A stretch of DNA of 35,403 bases, taken from Entamoeba histolytica HM-1:IMSS. Lineage: Eukaryota > Evosea > Mastigamoebida > Endamoebidae. Below are positions 27,053 to 35,403 of this stretch, piece by piece. How positions within the stretch are numbered: position 1 is the first letter of the stretch; each line of letters begins with the position of its first letter. The translations under genes were made by a program, and so were the position numbers. The DNA lies in assembly GCF_000208925.1 (NCBI RefSeq), contig NW_001914932.1:1-35403 (forward strand), given 5' to 3'. The notes beneath the pieces are model-generated. The model was not told the origin of the DNA. It was given only the letters and a program-made list of their open reading frames with translations, and searched no databases.

Positions 27053-29749
27053 ATGACACAATTATTTGATTTAATTAGTTTTCCACCATTGAAATTAAAA
27101 GACACTACTAATGTTCCAATATATCAAGCATTAACAAGAGTCATTTCTTCACAATTTGGAACTGTTTATCCCTCAATACAACCCTCACTTAAACTTATAG
27201 AAAATTTAAGAGATAAACTTGTCAATTCTAATAATCCTGAGATAATTATTAAAAGTGGAACGGATTATTATAATTATCTCAATCTTTTAGTTCATAGAAT
27301 TGATTTAAACTCAAATCCTCTTCAAATAACTTTTAAATGGTCAGACACATTTAAAAAGGATAATAGTAGTAGTAGTTCTTCATTAATTTATTTTGAATTA
27401 GCTAATGTATTATATAATGTTGCTGTTTCTCATATTTTATTATGTATTTCTTTATTTAAAATTCAAATCCAACCAGCAATAAATCATTTAAAATCAGCAG
27501 CATACATTTTTAATGAAATACTAAAAGTTATTTCTGGTAATGAAAAACAAATAACATTACTTGATATTCATCCTGATGTATTAAAAACACTTAATCAGTT
27601 TTGTATTCTTTCTATTCAATATCTTTTCTATCAAAAATCTAAACAAGAAAATAAAACACAAACCACTCAACTAAAGCTTGGTGCTGGGGTTTATCGTCTT
27701 TCATTATTAGTACATGAGTCATTAAAAATTAGTAAAGAATTCTTTTCACGACCAATTTACGCTGTTATTTGTATGTTTTTAAGAATTGTTGTATCTGAAG
27801 TTCAATTACAAATTTCTTCACATAATGCAAAGGAAGAATTAAAATATGGAGAGCAAATTGCACGTACTATGATTGTTATTAATGACCTTGAATCAATTTC
27901 TCATTTAAAAGAATTACCAAAAGAATATAAAGGAAGTTGTGATAATATTATTAAGTCATTAAAAGCTGATTTGGCTCAATATGAAAAAGATAATAATGAA
28001 ATTTATTTCCAAAATATACCAGAACCAAATGAATTAGAATATCCAGAAGCTACAATATTAGCCAAACCAAATCCTATTTCTCAAATAGAAAATAATCCTT
28101 TTAAAGAGTTATTACCATTAAAAATTAGAACTTCATTTAGTAATTATATTATAAAAGCAAAGCAAGTTATTGATGATACCAAAAAAATTTCACCAGCAGC
28201 TACAAAAACAGGAAATGATTATTTAGCTCGAATAAAATTAAATGAATTAATTCAAGTAATAACGAGTCCAGATATAGTTCCATCAGACATTGAAAAATTT
28301 ATTAAAGAATTTAGTGAAACAAAACAATATAGTAAATTAAAAGAAAGTCTTGATATTATTAAACAAACAACTGAAAAGAATGATAATATGATTAAAGAAA
28401 TAAGACAAAGATTTGATGAAGAAGCATTAAAAGATCAAGATGGAATTATGAAATATCGAAATTATTGGAATATTCCACTTGTTAGTAATCAACAAGATAA
28501 AATTAATAGAATTAGAGAAATTGATAATTTTATAACAACAAGTAAAAGAAATGATATTGATTCAATAACTAAAATGAAGTTAAATGATGAAATGCTTAGT
28601 TTATTTGAACAAGGAGTTAACGAATTAATTAAATTCTTCCCAACTAAAGAAGAAAAAGAAACAGTTTTACCAATTATTAAAACATTAGAAGAAGAAAAAA
28701 GTGAATGGGAAAATATTATTAATGATAGAGAAGAATTACTTCAATTAATTTTAAATAGTGCAATGATTCAAGAATCAGAATTAATTGATGAATTAAATTC
28801 AAGTGATAATCAAGCTGGGGTGGTAGAAAAATATACTAAAAAATTGGTTGCATTAACTTCACAAATGCAACAATCATTTGACAATCAACAAACATTATTA
28901 AAAAGTATTGATAAAAACAAATCTGAAATTCAAATAATTTTAGGTTCAAAAGCAATTGAATTAAATACAAATATTAATAAAATTTATAATGCAATGAAAG
29001 TTGTTGGTGAACTTAGAGATGAAATTGCACAATCAATGTCTTATCATGCATTTATTTTAAGTAAAATTACAACTTTACAAAATGATATTTTTACTTTTTG
29101 TGATAAACATAGTTTTGAAGTACAAGACCTTTTACGAAGATTAGAGTCAGCTAAAATTAAACCATTATCTAATTCTGCTCCTCAGTTCCAATTTAATACT
29201 CAAAAACCTTTACCTCCACCCCCTGCTAAACCATCACTATCTCTTTCTTCTCAACAAGAATTTAATACTCAAAAACCTTTACCTACTCCTCTTCCTAAAT
29301 CGGTATCTTCTGTTGGATATGCAAATGGATATCCTCCTCAACCTTCACTTTACAGCTCTTCTCAACAATATCCCCCTTCTCAATATACTAATCTAAATTC
29401 TTCTTGTGGTACAACTAATGGTCGTTCTATTCAACAACCAAATGTAGTATATTCCTCTTACCAATCGACACAAAATCCATATGTTATGAATCATCCAACA
29501 ACACCTTATACACAAAATAATTATCCAATTCAACAACCTTATTATCGACAACCATCACAAGGATATCCTCCTCAACAAATTAATCAACCAAATTATTCAG
29601 CACCTGGTTACTCTGCACAAACAGCAACTGGATATCCAGTTCAACCTAATGCATATTTAATAAATAGAAATACTGTTCTTAATCCATATCAAACCACACC
29701 ACAAATGCAACAACAAAGTATGTATTCATCACAGAAATACTATCATTAG
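27053..29749 (+). CDS. BRO1-domain protein, ALIX-like, 898 aa
   Basis: Residues ~1-340 form a BRO1 domain: FPPLKLKDT at the start, SSSLIYFELANVLYNVAVSH (the characteristic E-x-A-x-V-L-Y-N-x-x helix), then tetratricopeptide-like helices (HLKSAAYIFNEI, KYGEQIARTMIVINDL). Residues ~350-700 are helical and fit the ALIX V domain. The last ~180 are Pro/Gln/Tyr-rich with KPLPPPPAKP and many PYxQ, YPPQ and QQP units; FNTQKPLP occurs twice, 23 residues apart. ALIX/Bro1 proteins link cargo and ESCRT-III in endosomal sorting, membrane repair and scission. The Entamoeba adhesin EhADH also has a BRO1 domain but lacks this long Pro-rich tail, so this is more like a true ALIX. Single exon; divergent from the FG-GAP gene (233-base gap). 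Confidence 0.85.
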   Translation: MTQLFDLISFPPLKLKDTTNVPIYQALTRVISSQFGTVYPSIQPSLKLIENLRDKLVNSNNPEIIIKSGTDYYNYLNLLVHRIDLNSNPLQITFKWSDTFKKDNSSSSSSLIYFELANVLYNVAVSHILLCISLFKIQIQPAINHLKSAAYIFNEILKVISGNEKQITLLDIHPDVLKTLNQFCILSIQYLFYQKSKQENKTQTTQLKLGAGVYRLSLLVHESLKISKEFFSRPIYAVICMFLRIVVSEVQLQISSHNAKEELKYGEQIARTMIVINDLESISHLKELPKEYKGSCDNIIKSLKADLAQYEKDNNEIYFQNIPEPNELEYPEATILAKPNPISQIENNPFKELLPLKIRTSFSNYIIKAKQVIDDTKKISPAATKTGNDYLARIKLNELIQVITSPDIVPSDIEKFIKEFSETKQYSKLKESLDIIKQTTEKNDNMIKEIRQRFDEEALKDQDGIMKYRNYWNIPLVSNQQDKINRIREIDNFITTSKRNDIDSITKMKLNDEMLSLFEQGVNELIKFFPTKEEKETVLPIIKTLEEEKSEWENIINDREELLQLILNSAMIQESELIDELNSSDNQAGVVEKYTKKLVALTSQMQQSFDNQQTLLKSIDKNKSEIQIILGSKAIELNTNINKIYNAMKVVGELRDEIAQSMSYHAFILSKITTLQNDIFTFCDKHSFEVQDLLRRLESAKIKPLSNSAPQFQFNTQKPLPPPPAKPSLSLSSQQEFNTQKPLPTPLPKSVSSVGYANGYPPQPSLYSSSQQYPPSQYTNLNSSCGTTNGRSIQQPNVVYSSYQSTQNPYVMNHPTTPYTQNNYPIQQPYYRQPSQGYPPQQINQPNYSAPGYSAQTATGYPVQPNAYLINRNTVLNPYQTTPQMQQQSMYSSQKYYH
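29191..29284 (+). repeat. 25-bp direct repeat within the ALIX-like Pro-rich region
   Basis: A 25-base stretch coding for FNTQKPLP occurs at 29191-29215 and 29260-29284, identical as read and 69 bases apart (in frame). Confidence 0.75.
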
Positions 29750-30002
29750 TTTTAGTTTTTTTAAAGAAAATTCAATGATTTCTTTAAGTATTCTTATTCA
29801 TATTCTATTTAAAAAATATAAAAGATACTTTTAATCATTTAATAAAATTGAACATAATGTGTATTGGTTAAATCAATGAATAATATGAATAACAATTTTA
29901 TTCTAGTCATATTCTTCTGTCTTAGTTTTATAACACAAAAAAAATATATATATAATATTGAAAATTATAATATGTTAATTAAATTTAATTAATAAAAATA
30001 CT

Positions 30003-30716
30003 TTAAAATAATTGTTCTTCTGAATCAATTTCAATATAATTTGAATTTCTTTGGTTTTGTGTAAATTCAGATGATTTAATAAATTTGTTTATTTCTTTAT
30101 CTTCTTCAAATGGTCTAATTAATCTTTTTCTTGATTGTAATAATTTTTCTTCTTCTAATTTAAGAGCTTCATTTTCATTTTTCATTCTTTGGAGTGTAAT
30201 GCTCATTTCCTCTCTTTCTTTTTTCATTCTATTAATTATCTCAGTCATTTCATCTTGGCTATTATTATTTATTTCTTTCAATCTCTTTTTAAGTTCTTCA
30301 ATCATTTTCTCTTTTTTTTCTTCTTCTTCTTTCATTTCTTCAATTTTTTTCTTCAGAATTTTTATTTCTTCTTTTTGATTAATATTTTCAGTTTGTTGGT
30401 ATTTTATTGTTTTTTGAAATTGGTTGATTTGATCTTCTAAAATTTTGACTTTATTTTGGTTACTTGTCTCAATATCTTTCATTGGAATTTGCATTGAATT
30501 TTCTAATTTAATTAAAATACTTATAATTTGATCTCTGTTTTCTATGTCTTAATTTATCTCACTGTGCTATGCTAATTATTTTAAAAACAAACGGCCAAAC
30601 TCATTTCCTTTTTCTTCTAAAACATTTATCCTATTTATTATCTCATTTATTATCTTATTATTATTCAATTCTTCATCAGTTTTGTATTGTTTGACTGTAA
30701 TATTTCCTTTTGACAT
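30003..30716 (-). CDS. Coiled-coil protein, two exons, 220 aa
   Basis: Exons are inferred on the minus strand as 30716-30593 and 30541-30003, joined over a 51-nt intron (GTTTGT to CATAG) in frame. The first exon encodes MSKGNITVKQYKTDEELN and a helix; the second carries a long, heavily charged coiled coil (about 70-180), e.g. KKIEEMKEEEEKKEKMIEEL, then a short acidic C-terminus. Without the first exon there would be no clear start. No functional motif. It converges with the ALIX-like gene. Confidence 0.65.
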
Positions 30717-32001
30717 TTTTTTTATTTGATTTTTTTTAGTTTTTTGTAAATAACAAAAAAAGTTCTATTTTAACATTAACACGTGTAAATGAGCATTGTT
30801 CAAAATGAAATATCACTAGAAGATATATCTTATTATAATTAAATTTCAATTATGTAATCAAATGGAATATATAATTATTAATTTATTATTCATTATCAAC
30901 ATAAATACCAAAAAAAACTTATAATAATATTTAATTAATATAGAATAATCAAAAATCTTTTATTCATAACTAATGAGCTGTCATTATCCATCCATAAAAA
31001 TTAAATATATGATAATAAAATAGAGTTTAGAAAAGTAATGAAAAGTTTATACAAAGATTCATTGATAATATTTAATTTAACAAAGAGAAATGAAATTACA
31101 GTACCCATAAGACTATTTGATAAGATGAGTATGTAAAGTGACTTTATTCATATCAACATTTATTATTTTTATTATTTGATAAATAAAATTATATATTTTA
31201 TTTTGATTTAGTTTTCAAATAAAATATAATTATAAAAACCATTTTGTTTCAATAAGAAAAAATATTAATTTATTTCAGTGATTGTATTTAATATTCAATT
31301 ATATTCAAATTGATAAGTTTACAATATGTTTTTTATTTTCATCTTCTGAATAAATGGTAGTATTACACTCGTATCCGAATTTAAACAAATACTTTTTTAA
31401 TTTTAATTTATTAATATTGAATTTTAGTGTATTGTAGTTTTTGAATTTAATAAAAATATATTTGAATATAATACTATTGTTTAATAGTATCCAACTTAAT
31501 GAGTATTATCTGGACTATATTAAAATATATATTAATAAATTATTTCATCTATATTGTTGTTTGTTTATTGTAATTATTATTTATTTTATATAACAAGAAT
31601 TCATTAAAAATATTTTTTATTTTGTCTTTAGATATTATTTCATTTTCTTTATTATTTCTTATTATATTTGGTTATTTGTTTTTAAGTAAATATCTATTCA
31701 ATATTAATATAATTATTTTTACTTGTTATTGATATAAATATTTATTTCAATTCTTATAATATTCATTTTTAATGTGATAATACTGTTATAAATTCTTTTT
31801 TATTATTTGATGATTCATTCTCTCGGTATATCTTTTTTTCTAGACTTAAATTAGTTCTTTTTTGTTGTACTCGTAAATTGTATTGAATGATATTTTTATA
31901 ATTATAAATAATAATGAGATTAATAATAATGATGATTTCATTTATATTCTAGTAAATATAAACAACAAAAGTAAATACGATAATGTAATAAAAATATTTA
32001 A
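30717..32001. other. Intergenic, 1285 bases, extremely AT-rich
   Basis: Almost pure A/T, with long TATT and AATA runs and stops in all frames. No gene, RNA or clear repeat recognised. Confidence 0.5.
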
Positions 32002-33013
32002 TTAAAAATAAATAATATAAATACCATTGGAAATGAAAATAAGACTCAATAAGAAGAATAAGAATGTGATGAGAACACTAAGAGTGATAAATATACATTA
32101 TTTTCCATCAACGTCTTTTTGGCTATTTGAACCATCCTTCGTTTCAATATTACGTTTATTTTCTGAGCTAACAGTTATTTTATTATCTGTCTCTTTATTA
32201 ATGCCTTCTAGATTTTGTGACTGTTGATTATCTTGTGTACTGTTTTTTATCATTATCATTTTTTTGTTGATTACTATTAGTGGCAGGTTTTTGTTATTCT
32301 CTGGTTTTTGTGGGTTATCTTTTTGTCTTGTTTTGGGTTATTATTTTTACTTTCATCTTGGGTGTTTAACTCTTTTTTATTGTCATTATTTTCTTGAGGT
32401 TGATCTGATCCTCCTATATGTGCTTGGTTGTTTTGTTGTGGTAATTTGTTTTCTCCTTTTGTGACGGTTGTTGTGGTTTTACTTCGACTGATGATGGGGT
32501 GTGATCCTCATCTTTCATTTTTTGTGGTGATGAGCGTGGTTGTTTGTCTTAATGTGTTTGACCAGGATTTTCTCCTTTTGTTGGGGTTGTGGTGGTAATG
32601 TTTCTGATGTATGTTTTTCTTCTTTTTGTGGCATTGTTTTCTCTGCTTTTGGTGATTGTGTTTCAGTTTCTGTAGTATCTGATGATATGTGTGTTTCTTT
32701 TTGTGTTTGTAGTGTTGTTGTTGGTATTTCTTTTGTTGCTATGCCTGTTTGTGATGGTTCTTGCTTTTCTTTTTCTTTTGAAATTAATGTTTCATCTCCT
32801 TGGAGTTTTACTTCTGATATTAATGTTTCTTTTGTGAGTATTGGTGCTTCTTCTGCTTTTAAATATACTTTATATCCATTGAATATTCTTTCACTATAAT
32901 TATTTGAATAGATTTGAGTGTGTATTACTTCTTTATTTCTTTATTTCTTCTTTACTAATAATAATAATATCGGTTCCACTTGTAATTACAATAAATAATA
33001 TAAATATAATCAT
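32002..33013 (-). pseudogene. Pseudogene of a Thr/Gln/Lys-rich type I surface protein
   Basis: Read on the minus strand: an ATG at 33013 starts a signal-peptide-like segment (MIIFILFIVITSGTD); a frameshift at an AAATAAAG duplication near 32940 leads to NYSERIFNGYKVYLKAEEAP and a long Thr/Glu/Lys/Gln-rich open stretch to about 32500 (rich in ETQ, KET, TTT). At least two more frameshifts follow, through Asn/Gln/Lys-rich text, until SSENKRNIETKDGSN, a stop at 32100-32098, and in the same frame a strong transmembrane segment (FITLSVLITFLFFLLSLIFI), ending at 32002. Signal peptide, hydrophilic ectodomain and C-terminal membrane anchor make a complete type I surface-protein plan, broken by several lesions. 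Higher G+C than its flanks supports recent coding history. Family not recognised. Confidence 0.65.
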
Positions 33014-34241
33014 TGAGTATCTGTATTTCAGTTCTTCTCTGTAAATATAATATATTCTTCTTTTTTCTTTTCTTTCTCTTTTATTCTCAATTTATATTAT
33101 TTATTATTTTTTTTATTATTCTAATTTCTGATTCATAAGTAAAACAAAAATAAAATATTAAATTAACAATCTAAACTATAACACTGATATGAAATGGATA
33201 ATAATGTTCAATTCATAACTCAAATCATTATTAATTAAAAATAATTATATAATATTAATATAATATTAATAATCATTACATTATAATCTCCATTTATGAT
33301 TTAATATTAGTATTAAGATAATATAAAAATAATACATGATTTTCCAATACTATCATTTTTATTTACTTCTTTTTCAGTTTCTGATTATTTTATTTACATA
33401 TATTTTGTTTATTAAATTATTGATTGTTCATAAACTGTTTTATATAATTATTTTTATTCGTTTTTATTTTTATTATGTATTATTTTTGTTATCTATAAAA
33501 ATAAATGACTAGAGAAATAATAATGAAGTTGTTTCTTCAAATAATTTTCAATTTAATTGTTTTCATCAAAATTTAAAAATATAGCTGAAACAATGAAACA
33601 ATGATGGTATTTAATAAAATAATAAAATAATTAAAAATTCATTTAAATAAGTTTAACGAATGAAAGCATATTAAAAAGAATTATAAAAATTTGTAATGAA
33701 ATAAAATTTAGTTATATTAAAATTTATTGTGATATCTGAAATATTTATTTTTGAAATAAACATTTGTTCTTAAAAAAACTGAAGTTTATATGTTTTGATA
33801 AGAAAATGAAGAATAATAAAATAATAATGAATAATGAAAAAAAAACAATAATCAAAAGAAATATTTAATACGAATAAATAAATAATGTGCATAAGAAAAG
33901 ATGAAAATATATTCTACATATAAAAAAGAATTGAAATAAAGATTATTTAAAATAAGAATAAATAATTTAAGTTTAGTAAAAAAATAATGAAATAAAAGGG
34001 AAATGAATGGTTAAAATTAATAAATATAAATAAATTCGAAATAAATATAAATATTATATTCAAAGTATTAGAATAAACAGTGAATAAGAAGTAATGAAAA
34101 TTAAAAGAAATTAAAATTAATATTTTATAATTAAGTTAAATATTTTATTTAAATATTAAATATTAAAAGAAATGCTATAATTAAAAAAGAAAGGATAAAT
34201 ACAAATAGAAAGAACAATTTTTATAAATTAAATAAATAATA
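33014..34241. other. Intergenic, 1228 bases, extremely AT-rich
   Basis: Plus strand is T-rich to about 33500 and strongly A-rich from about 33560 to 34200. No gene recognised. The A-rich part resembles the sense strand of LINE fragment 2 in composition but gave no readable protein. Confidence 0.5.
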
Positions 34242-34303
34242 AATGATCTATTTTTGTCATAGATAATGAAATAATAGATTAATCTTAAAAAAAATAGATC
34301 ATT
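34242..34303. repeat. Perfect 14-bp inverted repeat just before a start codon
   Basis: AATGATCTATTTTT (34242-34255) and its exact reverse complement AAAAATAGATCATT (34290-34303) flank a 34-base loop; the right arm ends one base before the ATG at 34305. It could form an RNA hairpin in the leader or be a protein-binding site. Confidence 0.85.
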
Positions 34304-34304
34304 C

Positions 34305-35153
34305 ATGAAAACATTATTATGTAATAAATCATATCCGATCTTTTGTAAGTTATTTGATGTAAGATATCAAATAAAATGCAATGGTCAAATTCAAATTGTT
34401 GATTTTACTATAGAACATCCCATTTTAATTTTAATATGTTGTCTATCAATAATAATGTCATTTAACTTATGTTGGATGGTTCATTCAAAAATGTCTCATT
34501 TAGTGGGTGGAAAAGTAGATTATATTGTGATGTATTTTTTATTAGGTATTTGGTATTTTATGTACATGATAGATCATTGTATTTTTATAATATATAACAT
34601 TAAATTAATTATTGTCATTCTAGTAGAAGTGTTTGTATTGATACTTTTTTCATTTTCTCTTTTAAATGCATCATTAATTGAATTCACTCATAAACGTTTC
34701 TCTAATTTAATACATTTTATTCGTCCAATTGTTTGTGGAATTATTGGCTTAATTTGTATCATTTTTATTTTTATTGGATATCAAGTATCAAGTATTATGT
34801 TTGAAGTGATATGGTTATGTTCAGTGTTTCTTCCAATTTTTATTTCTTTATTTTTATATTTATATCAAATTATTTGTTCAACTAATCGATTTATCCTTAT
34901 TATTTTATTCATTATTTCATCTGGGATTGGGTTAATAGGTATTGTAGTATTTTTTGTTTATGATAAAAATAAGTGTAACTGGTTATCTCAATATCTTGGA
35001 TCAGAAGAAATTATGATGACGTGTATCATTTCATCAATGTGGTTATTCTTTCGTTTCTTTAAGAAATACAAAGAGGAATTAACAAATGGAAAGAAGATTG
35101 GACAAATTGAAATTGAAGGAAAAATTGTTGATGTGGAGCTTGAGATGAAGTAG
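34305..35153 (+). CDS. Chs7-like multi-span membrane protein (putative chitin synthase export chaperone)
   Basis: A 282-residue membrane protein with about seven hydrophobic segments (roughly 39-58, 73-97, 101-122, 140-160, 165-190, 195-219, 235-252) after a cysteine-containing N-terminus. Its layout and several local patterns match fungal Chs7: a hydrophilic loop of similar length after the first helix, an Asp in the second-helix end (MIDHC), YDKNKCNWLSQYLGSEEI after the sixth helix where Chs7 has a Cys-containing loop, and a C-terminal tail ending in short alternating beta-like text. Chs7 lets chitin synthase III leave the ER. Entamoeba builds chitin cyst walls, so such a chaperone would make sense. 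Match by eye only; another 7TM family is possible. Single exon. Confidence 0.5.
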   Translation: MKTLLCNKSYPIFCKLFDVRYQIKCNGQIQIVDFTIEHPILILICCLSIIMSFNLCWMVHSKMSHLVGGKVDYIVMYFLLGIWYFMYMIDHCIFIIYNIKLIIVILVEVFVLILFSFSLLNASLIEFTHKRFSNLIHFIRPIVCGIIGLICIIFIFIGYQVSSIMFEVIWLCSVFLPIFISLFLYLYQIICSTNRFILIILFIISSGIGLIGIVVFFVYDKNKCNWLSQYLGSEEIMMTCIISSMWLFFRFFKKYKEELTNGKKIGQIEIEGKIVDVELEMK

Positions 35154-35403
35154 TTATTTTTATAATGGATAAAATAGTTTCATTAACTCGTTTCTTCATC
35201 AACTTTTGATTTTTTCATTTTTATCATTGAAATTTCTATTAATTATTTCAATTATAATGATACTTTATAAATCAAAAATAATAAAATATCAAATAATAAA
35301 AATCTACGTCATATTCAAATAATTTGATTTATTATTCAATTCAAACTATGTAATTATTAATTAAACATTGGTTTTTAATTAATTAATTGTTTCAAATGGC
35401 AAC

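Noticed and set aside
30085..30440. Plus-strand Ser/Phe-rich open frames
   Set aside because: Antisense of the Glu/Lys-rich coiled-coil gene.
32540..32899. Plus-strand open frame rich in Cys, Val and Ser
   Set aside because: It is the antisense of the Thr/Lys/Gln-rich pseudogene; the odd composition follows from that strand.
32002..34303. A defence-type or other novel multi-gene system in the AT-rich right end
   Set aside because: Only one broken surface-protein gene and one unrelated membrane protein gene are present, with nothing linking them.
1..35403. tRNA arrays, rRNA, CRISPR arrays, bacterial-type operons or terminators
   Set aside because: No cloverleaf box sequences, spaced repeats or Shine-Dalgarno-led gene strings were seen; the gene style is eukaryotic.

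Overview
The window looks like nuclear DNA of an amoebozoan parasite of the genus Entamoeba, most likely from the E. histolytica/dispar group. This rests on four things seen here: very high A+T content, tightly packed mostly intron-free genes, short introns (49-65 nt) that start GTTTGT or a close variant and always end TAG, and decayed non-LTR retrotransposon (LINE) fragments between genes. There are no bacterial-type operons, and no tRNA, rRNA or CRISPR structures were recognised. Species is not resolved.

Layout. 1-7.3 kb: the 3' end of an ER-lumenal Hsp110/GRP170-type chaperone ending in KVEL; a three-exon RhoGAP gene; an ER short-chain dehydrogenase with a KKXX tail; a small membrane protein; a TMEM104-like amino acid transporter; and a protein with three RPEL-like repeats. 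7.7-12 kb: a Dbp7/DDX31-type RNA helicase divergent from an RWD-RBR ubiquitin ligase, then a DEK-like chromatin protein. 12.4-13.7 kb: LINE fragment 1 with reverse-transcriptase motifs. 13.7-19.6 kb: a zf-4CXXC_R1-like zinc-finger protein, a coiled-coil protein, LINE fragment 3 (minus strand), a TFIIF-alpha-like protein and a three-exon LRR/dual-specificity phosphatase. 20.3-21.5 kb: LINE fragment 2. 22-27 kb: a bZIP factor, an unrecognised protein, a three-exon VHS-domain protein and a secreted FG-GAP protein. 27-30.7 kb: a large BRO1/ALIX-like protein and a two-exon coiled-coil protein. 30.7-35.4 kb: a gene-poor, extremely AT-rich zone holding a decayed type I surface-protein pseudogene, then a multi-span protein resembling the fungal chitin-synthase export chaperone Chs7, with a perfect 14-bp inverted repeat abutting its start codon.

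Themes: three genes point to the secretory and endosomal system (GRP170-like, VHS, ALIX-like), several to nuclear functions (DEK-like, TFIIF-alpha-like, bZIP, zinc finger, helicase), and two to signalling (RhoGAP, LRR-phosphatase). Neighbours do not form a pathway, as expected for a eukaryotic chromosome. The most interesting items are the Chs7-like protein (Entamoeba cyst walls contain chitin), the surface-protein pseudogene, the DEK-like and zf-4CXXC_R1-like proteins, and three LINE fragments covering different parts of one kind of ORF. Eight introns in five genes were worked out by hand from reading frame and splice consensus. All functional calls rest on motif recognition by eye; no database search was run.
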